From Streptomyces microflavus (lineage in GTDB: Bacteria; Actinomycetota; Actinomycetes; Streptomycetales; Streptomycetaceae), in assembly GCF_014650075.1 (NCBI RefSeq), contig NZ_BMUG01000008.1, forward strand, positions 434,001 to 498,000: DNA of 64,000 nucleotides, given 5' to 3'. This document shows, in pieces, positions 41,584 to 50,379 of the stretch (its first letter is position 1; every line of letters starts with the position of its first letter). The position numbers and the translations under genes were made by a program. The notes under the pieces were generated by a model that was not told the origin of the DNA, did not search any database, and worked only from the letters and a program-made list of their open reading frames with translations.

Positions 41584-42297
41584 TCAACTTTGCGAGGTAC
41601 CCGACCGGCGCTTGAGCAGCCACCACACGCCTCCCGCAGCGGCGAGGACGGCGATGGCCACTGCGGCGACGAGCAGCCCCGTCCTCCCCTCACCCTCATC
41701 GTCCTTGGCGGCGGCCTCGGGGGCTGGCACCGCCGGAGACGCCGAGGTGGGGGACGGAGCGGGAGCGTCGCTGGCACTCGGGCTGGTGGCGATGGGGCTG
41801 GCTCCCGGAGCAGCAGCCTTCAACTCCAGCACCGGCGCCGGCTGTTGCGGCCTGGCGTCTCCCTTCGGGATTTCGATCCATCGGGAGATCTTGCCGTCGC
41901 TGTACGTCTCTATCGTCTTGAAGGCCAGTTCATCGGCGTCGGGAAGTTGGCGCACCTTCACGGTGAAGACCGCATTGGTACCGACGGCGACCGGCGGTCC
42001 GCCGACGGTGAAGCCGTCGGTATCGGCTGTCAGTTTCCACCCCTTGGGCTGCCCCAGCAGGACGACGTCGGTGGGGGCGATGCCGTCGGGAAGGACGACG
42101 CGCATCTCAGTGATGCCGGCGCTGTCCGACTCTGCCTCAGCCTCGAAGGTGAGACTCACGTTCTGGACGAGCGCCTGCGGCGTCTCGGACTGCACCTCAA
42201 CGTGTGCGAGAGCGGGCGCCGCCGAAACGAACAGCGCCGCCAGAACGAGAGCGCCCGCGGCACTGATCCGCCGAGCGACAAACGGGGACGAGAACAT
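41584..42297 (-). CDS. YcnI-like (DUF1775) copper-binding membrane protein
   Basis: A 237-residue exported protein. The signal peptide ends ALA-HVEVQS, leaving an N-terminal His1 that, with a conserved Trp (PKGWKLTA), forms the mono-histidine copper site known in YcnI. The DUF1775 beta-domain covers ~30-165; a Pro/Ala/Ser linker and a C-terminal TM helix (VAAVAIAVLAAAGGVWWLL) anchor it. YcnI genes usually neighbour CopC/CopD (YcnJ) genes, and here that operon begins about 4.6 kb upstream. Confidence 0.88.
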   Translation of the reverse strand: MFSSPFVARRISAAGALVLAALFVSAAPALAHVEVQSETPQALVQNVSLTFEAEAESDSAGITEMRVVLPDGIAPTDVVLLGQPKGWKLTADTDGFTVGGPPVAVGTNAVFTVKVRQLPDADELAFKTIETYSDGKISRWIEIPKGDARPQQPAPVLELKAAAPGASPIATSPSASDAPAPSPTSASPAVPAPEAAAKDDEGEGRTGLLVAAVAIAVLAAAGGVWWLLKRRSGTSQS

Positions 42298-42547
42298 GAT
42301 GGGCTCCTCGGTGAGGGAGAAGAAGCGATGACAGCGAACGGTGCCGTAGAACCACCTGGGCGGGATCTGAAGCATCCCTTCGGGGGCCTCTGCGTCCCGA
42401 AAGATGGGTCAGCAACTCCGACTGCGAGAGGTTCGAGGGTAAGAATGCTGGCCGTGCGACGCGGGTATGCGGGAGCTGGGAAGCAACGCGGGCGCTCAGG
42501 TAGGGAGGTGCTGCGGCCCGCACCGGCTTCGACGTCAGGTACCTCCG

Positions 42548-43069
42548 TCACTCCTCGCTCCCCGCCGTCCGGGCGGAACCCCGGATTGCTGCGGCGAGCT
42601 GTTCGGGTGCGCGGGTGGAGATGTAGAGGTAGGGAGTGGGGTCGTCCGGGTCGAGGACCTCCACCCGGACTGCGCCGCTGATGTAGCTGCGCATGACGAA
42701 GAAGGCCCGGGTATCTGCCTTGTAGGTGCGCCAGGCGCGGGCCTCGTCCCCGAACAGGGCGTGGGGTTCGCCCAGGGCGTTCAGCGGCAGGCGGGCGTCA
42801 CCGACGACGAGGAGCTTCGGGGTGACCCGGATGCGCATCGATCCCTGGGACGTGGCGAAGCTCGTGGCCAGGCCGCCTCCGGCGGCGAAGGCGATGAGGG
42901 CGGCGATGGGCCCGTAGGGGAAGAAGACCAGGGCCGTGGCCAAACCGAAGGCAAAGACGATGACCCACCAGGTGCGGGGGACGGTGAGGCGTTCGTCGTA
43001 AGCGAGTGCGTTGTCCGCAGCCACGGGTTTCACCTTGTCGTATACGGCGGGGGCATGGGGAGAGTTCAC
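42548..43069 (-). CDS. DUF3093-like membrane protein
   Basis: A 173-residue protein with two close TM helices (residues ~28-68, including WWVIVFAFGLATALVFFPYG) followed by a small beta-rich PH-like domain (MRIRVTPKLLVVGDARLP, then VRVEVLDPDDPTPYLYIST). This is the DUF3093 pattern. The role is unknown. The GTG at 43069 overlaps the carbonic anhydrase stop, so it is the last gene of the CopC operon. Confidence 0.75.
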   Translation of the reverse strand: MNSPHAPAVYDKVKPVAADNALAYDERLTVPRTWWVIVFAFGLATALVFFPYGPIAALIAFAAGGGLATSFATSQGSMRIRVTPKLLVVGDARLPLNALGEPHALFGDEARAWRTYKADTRAFFVMRSYISGAVRVEVLDPDDPTPYLYISTRAPEQLAAAIRGSARTAGSEE

Positions 43070-43590
43070 AGCGGGAGGAAGGCGCTGGCGCGCGGGTCGT
43101 AGCGGACCGTGGTGCCCGCGTCGATGTCGTAGTACCAGGCGTGCAGGCGCAGGGTCCGGTCGATCAGGCGGGCTTGGACGCACGGGTACTCGCTGAGGGC
43201 GTCGAACTGCATGAGGGTGTGCCACTGCCCTGCGGCCACCTGGAAGGGGGCTGCTTCGGAGTCGGGGTGGAGGGCGTCGATCGCCCCGCACCGGGAGTGT
43301 CCGCACACGATGATGTCGGTGACGCACAGGACGTCGACCGCGTGCTCGATGGTCCGGGCTTCACTGGTCGGCTCGTGTTCGGCGTAGTGGGGAAGCGTCC
43401 CGCCGTAGGTGCGCAGTTCGTACAGGTCGCCCGGACGGCTGCTGGTCAGCAGTGCGGGCACCACATGGGCGTCGGAGCAGGCGATGAACATGGCCTGCGG
43501 TGTGGCGCTGGTGGTGTGCGGGCCGAGGTTGACACCATGCGCGGCGGCCCGTGCGGGAAAGGTGCGCGCCTCGTCTATGAGAAGTTGCAT
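43066..43590 (-). CDS. Beta-class carbonic anhydrase with altered dyad
   Basis: A 174-residue beta-carbonic anhydrase (hydrates CO2 to bicarbonate). The zinc ligands are visible: Cys38 and Asp40 in ACSDAHVV, and His98/Cys101 in CGHSRCG. The usual Arg of the CxDxR motif is His42 here, which breaks the Asp-Arg dyad that keeps the zinc site open, so activity may differ. In many strains this gene type partners a SulP transporter; here it sits in a copper/redox operon after a DsbA-like gene. Confidence 0.82.
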   Translation of the reverse strand: MQLLIDEARTFPARAAAHGVNLGPHTTSATPQAMFIACSDAHVVPALLTSSRPGDLYELRTYGGTLPHYAEHEPTSEARTIEHAVDVLCVTDIIVCGHSRCGAIDALHPDSEAAPFQVAAGQWHTLMQFDALSEYPCVQARLIDRTLRLHAWYYDIDAGTTVRYDPRASAFLPL

Positions 43591-43603
43591 GCCGGCCTCC
43601 CGG

Positions 43604-44272
43604 TCAGTCCGTGAGGCGGTCATCGATGAGCTTCTTGAACTCGTCGAAGGTGGCCGGGTTCTGGATCTTGGTGCCGTCGACGATGAAAGTCGGGGTGCCC
43701 TGGACGCCGAGGCCGAGGCCGTCGCGCTGGTCGGCCTTGACGCGTTCGGCGGTGGCCGGGGCGGCGAGGTCCGTGTCGAACTTCTTCAGGTCGAGTCCGA
43801 GGTCCTTCGCGTAGCCGCGGAAGACGCTCTCCTTGCTCTCCTGCGCCTCTCCCCATTCCTTCTGGGTGGCGAAGAGCTTGCTGTACATCTCCTCGAACTT
43901 GCCCTGCTGTGCGGCGGCTTCGGCGGTGCGGGCGGCGAGTTCGCCGTTGCGGTGGCCGGGCATGGGGAAGTACCGGGCGACGAACGTGACCCGGTCGCCG
44001 TACTGCTCGCGGAGCTTCTCCACGGCCGGGTAGTACGCGCCGCAGGCTTCGCACTCGAAGTCGAGGAACTCGACGATGGTCAGCTCGCTGCGCCCGGGTG
44101 TGCTGAGGCGGTGGCTGGTGTCCCGTACGGGCAGGGCCTGGGCGGCGGGCTGCACGTCCGTGGCGCTGTCGGAGGGCGTGTCGGGGCGCAGCAGGAGGTA
44201 GGAGCCGAGGGCGGCTGCGAAACAGGCCACGATGACGGCGGCGACGATCAGGTTCTTGGTCAGTTTCTTCAT
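43604..44272 (-). CDS. DsbA/thioredoxin-like membrane-anchored oxidoreductase
   Basis: A 222-residue protein: TM anchor at ~8-28, linker, then a thioredoxin fold with an inserted helical domain. The active site is CEAC (Cys74, Cys77) in FLDFECEACGAYY; the cis-Pro loop is QGTPTFIVDG. It acts outside the cell in disulfide formation or reduction, perhaps for metal-site Cys residues of the copper proteins encoded alongside. The ATG at 44272 overlaps the CopD stop (ATGA). Confidence 0.88.
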   Translation of the reverse strand: MKKLTKNLIVAAVIVACFAAALGSYLLLRPDTPSDSATDVQPAAQALPVRDTSHRLSTPGRSELTIVEFLDFECEACGAYYPAVEKLREQYGDRVTFVARYFPMPGHRNGELAARTAEAAAQQGKFEEMYSKLFATQKEWGEAQESKESVFRGYAKDLGLDLKKFDTDLAAPATAERVKADQRDGLGLGVQGTPTFIVDGTKIQNPATFDEFKKLIDDRLTD

Positions 44273-46314
44273 GATTGCCTCTTGGGGGTTTCGCGGGGAA
44301 TCGGGCGTCGGTCGCGGGCGTGGAGGCCGGCGAGGTAGGCGTTGTACGCGGCCAGCGGGTCGCCGGCGTCGCCGCGGTCGATCTGCCGGTCGACGCGCCG
44401 GGCTTCTCGCCGGTCGGAGCGCACCCACTGGATCGCCAGGATGATTGTGGTGATCAGGACAGGGATGTCGCCGGTGGCCCAGGCGATGGCACCGGCGTCG
44501 TACTGGTCCTCCAGCGCCTCCTCGACCCAGGGACGGTCGAGCCGGGACCACCAGCCCGCGCCGATCAGCGTGGTCGAGCTCATCAGGGAGATGCTGAACC
44601 ATGAATGGAACGGCATGGTCAGGATGAGCGTGAACAGGCGTCCCAGGTGCGGCGGGCGGCGTGGGCCGGGGTCTATCCCGATGATCACCCAGAAGAACAG
44701 CAGCCCCACCACGAGGAAGTGCACCAGCATCACCATGTGCCCGAGATGGCTGCTCATCAGCGTCTCGAAGAGCGAGGTGTAGTAGACGGCGAACGCGCTG
44801 CCGATGAACAGCACGCTCGCCACCACCGGGTGGGAGATGACGCGTACGTAGCGGCTGTGCAGCAGGGCGATCAGCATCTCGCGCGGCCCGGTCGCAGAGC
44901 CCTTGGGGGCGGTGGGCAGCGCGCGCAGCGCGAGGGTGGCGGGGGCGCCCAGCACGAGCAGGATCGGCACGCTCATCGCGAGGATCATGTGCTGGCCCAT
45001 ATGGACGCTGAACAGCACCTTGCCGTACACCGCCAGCCCGCTCATCGTCGCGAACACGGTCACCACCAGGCCCGCGAACCACGCGATGGTCCGCCCGATG
45101 GGCCACCGGTCGCCCCGTACGTGCAGCTTGCGGACACCGGCCAGGTACAGCAGTGCGGCAGCCGCTGTGCCGAAGGCGAACAGCGGGTCGAAGTGCCACT
45201 GGGTGAACAGCGGCGTCCAGGGGAAGTCGCCCAGCGCCGGAGGCATGGCGAAGCCCAGCAGCTCCTCCGCCGGAGAGAGGGCCGCGTCCTGCACACCGGG
45301 AGCGGGGGTACGGGACAGGCCGACCGCGAGTCCCATCGCCGCTGTCATGATCAGCAGTTCAACGGCGGCGAGGCGGACGAAGCCCCGCCGGCTCCCTTCT
45401 GCCAGCGATGGCATGGTGCGCTTACGGTGCCACCACCCGGCCACTCCCAGGAGCAGCAGTGCCGCGGTCTTGGCCAGGAGGAGCAGCCCGTACCGGCTGG
45501 TGAGCACCTCGCTGGGCGAGGGCAGCCGTACGGCGGCGTTGACCAGGCCACTGGCCCCGACCGCGAGCAGCGACCACCCGGCCAGCGGGCTGAACCGCCG
45601 CACGGCGTCCTTCGTCTGCTCCTCCCGTCGGAAGGCCGCCACCAAAACGAAGAGCAGGCCGCCGACCCAGACGGCGACGCCGACCAGGTGCAGGGCCAAG
45701 CTGATCACGGCGGCGTCGTGGTTGCTCGCGGCCGAGGAGTGGCCGGTGAACGCGGGCGGAAGCAACCCGGCGACGGTGAGCAGGAGCGCGGCACGCGCCC
45801 AGCGAGCGGTACCAAGCCCCAGGCACACCGTCGCAACCGCTGCGGCGGCCACTGCGGACAGCGCGAAGGAACGGCCCTGCGGGTCGGTGACGACATAGTC
45901 CGCCACGACGTCGGGGCTGAGGACCGCTCCCAGCGGCTGTGCGAAGAGGTCGGAGAGGGTGAAGACCAAGGTGGCAACGGACGTCATCGTCCACACCGCG
46001 GCCGATACAGCAGCCCAGTTCAAAAAGCGCAGCTGGTCCTCCCCCAGCCGCCGGCCCCCCGGAATCAGTACGACGACCATGAGGAGGGCTCCGATGGTGG
46101 CGACCGCAGAGACGTCCGCGAGCGTGCGCAGCACCGGCAACCCCCAGGTGGTCACCGCCCCCGGCCCCTCGATCCCCGGCACAGACGAATCGGTGCCGCC
46201 GCCCGCCCACACGGCGGCCACTGCAGCGATCACCGCACCTGCCGCAGCGACGACCAGGAGGAGTGGCAGCCGGAAGAAGACCTTCGGCCTGGTCACCGCG
46301 CCGTCAGTCGCCAC
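44269..46314 (-). CDS. CopD/CtaG fusion membrane protein
   Basis: A 681-residue polytopic protein. The first ~340 residues form a CopD-type copper-transport domain with about eight or nine TM helices (LHLVGVAVWVGGLLFV), the second half a CtaG (caa3 oxidase assembly) domain with GQHMILAMSVPILLVLGAPATLAL and HMVMLVHFLVVGLLFFWVII. Such fusions import copper and deliver it to cytochrome oxidase or the periplasm. It is translationally coupled to CopC (11-bp overlap) and to the DsbA-like gene. Confidence 0.9.
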   Translation of the reverse strand: MATDGAVTRPKVFFRLPLLLVVAAAGAVIAAVAAVWAGGGTDSSVPGIEGPGAVTTWGLPVLRTLADVSAVATIGALLMVVVLIPGGRRLGEDQLRFLNWAAVSAAVWTMTSVATLVFTLSDLFAQPLGAVLSPDVVADYVVTDPQGRSFALSAVAAAAVATVCLGLGTARWARAALLLTVAGLLPPAFTGHSSAASNHDAAVISLALHLVGVAVWVGGLLFVLVAAFRREEQTKDAVRRFSPLAGWSLLAVGASGLVNAAVRLPSPSEVLTSRYGLLLLAKTAALLLLGVAGWWHRKRTMPSLAEGSRRGFVRLAAVELLIMTAAMGLAVGLSRTPAPGVQDAALSPAEELLGFAMPPALGDFPWTPLFTQWHFDPLFAFGTAAAALLYLAGVRKLHVRGDRWPIGRTIAWFAGLVVTVFATMSGLAVYGKVLFSVHMGQHMILAMSVPILLVLGAPATLALRALPTAPKGSATGPREMLIALLHSRYVRVISHPVVASVLFIGSAFAVYYTSLFETLMSSHLGHMVMLVHFLVVGLLFFWVIIGIDPGPRRPPHLGRLFTLILTMPFHSWFSISLMSSTTLIGAGWWSRLDRPWVEEALEDQYDAGAIAWATGDIPVLITTIILAIQWVRSDRREARRVDRQIDRGDAGDPLAAYNAYLAGLHARDRRPIPRETPKRQS

Positions 46315-46906
46315 GGCTGACCCTCTTGCGCCGGAGCATGAGGTAGCCGGCCGCCCCGACAGCCATCAGCACCCCGGCGGCGGTGACAGCGGCAGTGCTC
46401 ATACCGGCCGAGCCAGCGCTGTCAGAAGCCGCCTGGGCGCCCGAGGCCGAGGCCGGGGTCGGCGTCGGGGCGGTCGGCATCGCAGACACCGACGCAGTCG
46501 GGTCCGGGGACGCCTTTCGAGTCTGAACGGTGAAGGTGTAGGAGCCGGAGACGGGGTGGCCATCGGCGGACACGACCCGGTAGCCGACGCTGTACTCGCC
46601 TGCGGATGCCTGTGGATCGAGAGCGATTGTGACGCGCTTGCCATCGACCCGAGGGGTGCCCTGCCCGGCGGGCTTCTTGTCCGGGCCGGTGACGGCGACC
46701 TTGGCGTACTTCTGGTGCATCGGATCGCTGAAAGTCAGCGTGACGCTCTCAGGCACTTCGGCGAGCGACGCTTCGGCCACGGGGGCGCTGCTGTCGAGAT
46801 CCGTGTGTGCCGCAGCAAGGGGAGCGCCCGCGACGAGGATGCCCAGGGCGGCGGGTGCGACTAGTGCGCGTGCCGCAAAGCGGACACGCCCATAGGTGTA
46901 ATGCAT
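46304..46906 (-). CDS. copC: CopC-like periplasmic copper-binding protein
   Basis: A 200-residue exported protein. The signal peptide is cleaved before HTDLDSSAPV, giving the N-terminal His ligand for Cu(II). The CopC beta-barrel contains VTLTFSDPMHQKYAKV and VVSADGHPVSGSYTF (a conserved DxH). A Ser/Thr/Pro linker and C-terminal TM helix with a basic stop follow. It is the first gene of the CopC-CopD-DsbA-carbonic anhydrase-DUF3093 operon. Confidence 0.92.
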   Translation of the reverse strand: MHYTYGRVRFAARALVAPAALGILVAGAPLAAAHTDLDSSAPVAEASLAEVPESVTLTFSDPMHQKYAKVAVTGPDKKPAGQGTPRVDGKRVTIALDPQASAGEYSVGYRVVSADGHPVSGSYTFTVQTRKASPDPTASVSAMPTAPTPTPASASGAQAASDSAGSAGMSTAAVTAAGVLMAVGAAGYLMLRRKRVSRGD

Positions 46907-46930
46907 GGGTGAAGGGGACCTTCTGTGCAG

Positions 46931-46950
46931 CCTGCGGCCTCAGCCGCAGG
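46931..46950 (-). terminator. Hairpin after the 47001 gene
   Basis: CCTGCGGC and GCCGCAGG (8 bp) around a CTCA loop, about 50 bp past the stop of the upstream minus-strand gene and before CopC. No T-run follows, as is usual in Streptomyces. Confidence 0.4.
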
Positions 46951-47000
46951 GATACGCGCGGACCGGCGCACGCCGGTCGTCCCCCGCACGCGTATGTCTG

Positions 47001-47735
47001 TCAGGACACGGCAGGATGGCCGACCGGCATCAGCCGGGAACGGACGAGGAGACCACCGGAGCGCGGAGGCGCCCGGCCGGAGCGCAGCCGTACCAGAACG
47101 GCTGGCTTCAACAGCATCTCGGTCGTCCGGAGCCGGTCCTGCGGGCCATTGCCGCGCACGACCAGGAGCGGCCGCACGAAAGCCAGCAGGCACAGCATCA
47201 CGTCCAGCAGCGGCTTGCTCCGCCACAGCATCTGCTCGGTGACGCCCAGCACCCGGGCGGCCACCATCAGGGTGATCACATGACCGGAGATCAAGGAGCC
47301 CGCAGGCAGTTGCAGGGTTGCGCCGTGCTCCACCCATGAGGGAAGCACCGAGGTGGCGTCCGCTCCAGCAGCTGCCCGGCACATCCCGGGCAACGCATAC
47401 GTGGCGTGATGGGCGACCTGGGCCGCGACCAGCACCCCAAGCAGCTGTCCGTCGGTAAGCCTGCGCCGGGTCAAGAACACCGCTCCTGGCAGGGCTACGA
47501 GACCAACCGCCGCCACGATGACCCACTGCGGAGCGTGTCCCAATGCCAGCACATGTCCAACCATCGGCAGCAGGACGCACAGCATGGCGAGAACCGCCGC
47601 ACGGGTACCACGCAGCACGCCCGAGGCCGGCGAGGCGGTACGGGGCAGCAGCAACGGTCCCATGGGCGGATTTCCGAACGTCGCAGTGAGAAAGGCGGCT
47701 CTGGTGAGAAGAAGGCTACCCGTAGCGGAGCGCAT
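47001..47735 (-). CDS. Membrane protein of the copper island, unknown
   Basis: A 244-residue protein with about five hydrophobic helices (GTRAAVLAMLCVLLPMVGHV; VIVAAVGLVALPGAVFLT; LGVLVAAQVAHHATYALPG) and a basic C-terminal tail. His and Cys occur next to membrane segments (QVAHHATY, MCRAAAG), which would fit metal handling. No family is recognised. It lies 94 bp upstream of CopC in the same direction with a hairpin between, and may be separately transcribed. Confidence 0.6.
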   Translation of the reverse strand: MRSATGSLLLTRAAFLTATFGNPPMGPLLLPRTASPASGVLRGTRAAVLAMLCVLLPMVGHVLALGHAPQWVIVAAVGLVALPGAVFLTRRRLTDGQLLGVLVAAQVAHHATYALPGMCRAAAGADATSVLPSWVEHGATLQLPAGSLISGHVITLMVAARVLGVTEQMLWRSKPLLDVMLCLLAFVRPLLVVRGNGPQDRLRTTEMLLKPAVLVRLRSGRAPPRSGGLLVRSRLMPVGHPAVS

Positions 47736-48288
47736 GCCCGCCTCCTGGGTGTTCCCCTCTGGATGTGTCCGGTTCCCGACGATCGCGGCGTCGAGACCAG
47801 AGCCCAAGCCTCCTGCAGCCCGTCCCCCGAATACCGAAGGCGCCTCGCGCACGCACGATGCAGCCGAATGGCATGATGACCGTCCTTGGGCCGCCCCCGT
47901 ATGTCGCCCTCAAGCGGTCTGATCATTCGGCACCCGGACGTCGTCACAGGCGGGCGGGCCAGCTATGTCTTAGTTCTTGTTCCACCACCGAGCAGCACTG
48001 CCGAGGCGTTGCCCGTGCGGTGTCGGGATAAGGATCGGTCAGGGGATTGTGAGGTTTCGCCGTCTACGGCGCCCGACCTGAGGCGTAGCGCGTGCTTCCG
48101 CGTGTCGGAGGGACGAAACCCGACCACGGTGCGCGCTCATCGTTCAGGGAGGTCGGGCAGGCGTATGCCGGGCAGTGGGCCACTGTGGCGGGCTTGGTTG
48201 CGCGCATACTTCGAGGTTGGGTTGTCTGGGTCTTGCGCCGAGGGCGCGCGGCAAGGGGTTTTGGGGACCATCCTGGAAGCGTGAGCGG
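47736..48288. other. 550-bp gap with no supported gene
   Basis: This separates the copper island from the NOS operon. Open frames are short and Arg-rich, with none recognisable. It holds the promoter of the 47735 gene and the 3' end of the NOS transcript. Confidence 0.45.
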
Positions 48289-49512
48289 TCAGCCGTGGCC
48301 GAGCGGGCATCCGCTTTTGCCGCGGGCCTTGGCGTCGTTGTCGAGGTAAAAGTTGGGGCGTTGGTCGGACTCCTGGTAGTAGCGATGGAACACGGGGGTG
48401 ATGCCTCCGGAGATGGGCGGCACGATCCAGCTCCAGTCGGCGGGCACGGTCCGGCCGTGCCCTTCTTCCTTGGCCAGGTGGGTCAGGAAGCGCCTCGACT
48501 CGGTGTGGTGGTCACTGATCTTCACGTCGGCTGCGTTGAAGGAGTGCAGTACCGCGACGTTCAGCTCGACCAGGGCGCGGTCACGCCACAGGGTGGCTTC
48601 GTTGCTGGTGTCGAGTCCGAGGTGTTCGGCGATGGTGGGCAGCAGGTTGTACCGGTCGACGTCGACGAGGTTGCGGGCGCCGATCTCTGAGCCCATGTAC
48701 CAGCCGTTGAACGGCGCAAGGGGGTAGTCGATGCCGCCGATACGCAGCCGCATATTGGAGATGGCCGGGACGGCGTGCCAGCGCAGGTTGAGGTCGGCGA
48801 AGTCGGGACGGTCGGGGTGGGTGAGGTGGACCTCGAGCACGGCGCTGGTGGGGACGTCGAACAGTTCGGGTTTGCCCTGGTCGGTCTCGATGACCCAGGG
48901 CAGCACGTCCCAGGCGCCGCCGGGAGGCTGCCAGCCGAGCCGTCGCACGGTGTCGGTGAAATCCGTGTAGGCGGGGTCGCCGGTGATGGAACCGTTGTTC
49001 TGGTGGTAGCCGGCGTAGCGGATGAGCTGGTCGTTCCACACTCGCGGTGATGGGCTGTCGGGTGTGTCCGGGGCGAAGATGGAGATGACGGGACGGATGC
49101 GGCCGCTGTTGGTGGCTTGGTGCAGGTGCTCGACGAGGTGCTGATTTATCTCGTCGGCGCTGGCGGCTGTGCGCCGGTCCAGGACGCGCAGGCTCTTCCA
49201 GTACAGGCGGCCGATGCAGCGGCTGGAGTTGCGCCAGGCGACGCGGGCCCCGAAGGTCAGCTCGTCTTCGGAGTGGGTGTAGGTGCCCGTTTCGTTGATC
49301 TGCACGCGGATCTGCTGGAGGCGTGCTGGCAGCGGGATCGGCTGGTCGGGGTGCTCGGCGTGATGGAGACGGATGAACTCCTCCGCCTCGCCTGCGTCGG
49401 CTGCGCGGCTGCGTGCGGGTTCGGCTTCCTGGGGGCTTGGCGGTGCGGTGCCGGAGTCGGCCTGGTCAGGGTCGAGGGTGAGGATGCGGGCCAGAAGCGT
49501 TTCGGAGTTCAT
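48289..49512 (-). CDS. nos: Bacterial nitric oxide synthase oxygenase
   Basis: A 407-residue NOS oxygenase that oxidises L-arginine via N-hydroxyarginine to NO and citrulline. The proximal heme ligand is Cys99 in WRNSSRCIGR. The substrate-binding Glu276 is in GWYMGSEIGARN, and pterin/dimer-interface residues lie in SWIVPPISGGITPVFH near the C-terminus. There is no fused reductase, as in other bacterial NOS. The N-terminal ~45 residues are extra and disordered. It sits at the downstream end of a biosynthetic operon. In Streptomyces the best-known precedent is TxtD, which supplies NO for nitration in thaxtomin synthesis. Confidence 0.95.
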   Translation of the reverse strand: MNSETLLARILTLDPDQADSGTAPPSPQEAEPARSRAADAGEAEEFIRLHHAEHPDQPIPLPARLQQIRVQINETGTYTHSEDELTFGARVAWRNSSRCIGRLYWKSLRVLDRRTAASADEINQHLVEHLHQATNSGRIRPVISIFAPDTPDSPSPRVWNDQLIRYAGYHQNNGSITGDPAYTDFTDTVRRLGWQPPGGAWDVLPWVIETDQGKPELFDVPTSAVLEVHLTHPDRPDFADLNLRWHAVPAISNMRLRIGGIDYPLAPFNGWYMGSEIGARNLVDVDRYNLLPTIAEHLGLDTSNEATLWRDRALVELNVAVLHSFNAADVKISDHHTESRRFLTHLAKEEGHGRTVPADWSWIVPPISGGITPVFHRYYQESDQRPNFYLDNDAKARGKSGCPLGHG

Positions 49513-49592
49513 GGGTTCCTCGCGGGTGGCGTTCGGCTCCGGCGGTCGGCGTGGTGGGCCTTGGTGGCCGGACGTGCATGGGCGCGGGGTAA

Positions 49593-49662
49593 GGCACGGG
49601 CACCCTGGCGGTGGGCATCGACGACTTGGGGGCAAGTCGTGGTCCGCTGGGGTGCCCGTGCC
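49593..49662. repeat. Nested inverted repeats (cruciform/RNA structure)
   Basis: Outer arms of 13 bp (49593-49605 and 49650-49662, GGCACGGGCACCC with its complement) enclose an inner 8-bp hairpin, ACGACTTG-GGGG-CAAGTCGT (49621-49640). It lies between the hydroxylase stop and the NOS start, and may act as a partial terminator, mRNA stabiliser or regulatory site that sets NOS expression apart from the genes upstream. Confidence 0.6.
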
Positions 49663-49704
49663 CGTCATGGGGTGCCGGTCGTGTGTCGGACCGGCGGGTG
49701 GAAT

Positions 49705-50379
49705 TCAAGCGCCCGGGCTGCCCGTTCCTGCTGTGCCCGCGGTTGTTCGCCGGGCGATGGAGGTTCCGAACAGTTCGTCCCAGTAGGGGGCGGAGATACC
49801 GAAACCCCTGGTGTCGTCGCGGAAGTGGTGGCGCATGTGCAGCGAGCGCAGATGCCGCATCAGGCGGCTCTTGGGAGTGGCGAGGTGCAGGTAGAGGTGG
49901 AAGAGGTCGTAGGTGAGGTAGCCGAAGGTGTAGCCGGCGCCGAAGATCAGCGGCAGTGAGCCCAGCCCGGAGGCAAGGTAGATCGTTCCGCCGACCATAG
50001 GGATGCTGAGCAGCGGACTGAGGATGGAGCGCCGCGGGTCGGTGGGGTAGTCGTGGTGGATGCCGTGCAGGATGTAGTGCAGGCGCGCCCCGAAGCCCTT
50101 CTCGGGTTCGTAGTGCAGCACGATGCGGTGGCCCCAGTACTCCGACAGCGTCCAGGTGAGGTAGCCGGCCGCTGCCCACCCCGTGAGAGCCCAGCCGCCT
50201 GCGTCGCCGAGGGAGAGCCACACGCACACGGCGATCACCGGGGTGAACATGGCGATGGTGGTGGCGGGGTGGACGTGGATGAGGTGGTCCAGCCAGCGTC
50301 GGCGGACGACCGCAGGTGCCTTGCCGCGTTGGTTCGCGCCCTTGTAGTTGCTCCGTTGTACGGGCGTCTGGGAGGTCAC
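49705..50379 (-). CDS. Fatty acid hydroxylase/sterol desaturase-type di-iron enzyme
   Basis: A 224-residue membrane di-iron oxygenase. TM helices at ~38-57, 63-80 and 125-155 surround the His clusters: HRIVLH (His84, His89), HYILHGIHH (101-109), HLYLH (161-165) and HLRSLHMRHH (176-185), which bind the two irons. The family hydroxylates or desaturates lipids or carotenoids at unactivated C-H bonds. The GTG at 50379 overlaps the SDR stop (GTGA). It is probably a tailoring enzyme acting on an alkyl chain of the product. Confidence 0.85.
   Translation of the reverse strand: MTSQTPVQRSNYKGANQRGKAPAVVRRRWLDHLIHVHPATTIAMFTPVIAVCVWLSLGDAGGWALTGWAAAGYLTWTLSEYWGHRIVLHYEPEKGFGARLHYILHGIHHDYPTDPRRSILSPLLSIPMVGGTIYLASGLGSLPLIFGAGYTFGYLTYDLFHLYLHLATPKSRLMRHLRSLHMRHHFRDDTRGFGISAPYWDELFGTSIARRTTAGTAGTGSPGA

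Noticed and set aside
48285..48302. tRNA-like string GTGGCCGAGCGGG
   Set aside because: Resembles the 5' part of a Ser/Leu tRNA, but it is the C-terminal coding end of the NOS gene and no cloverleaf follows.
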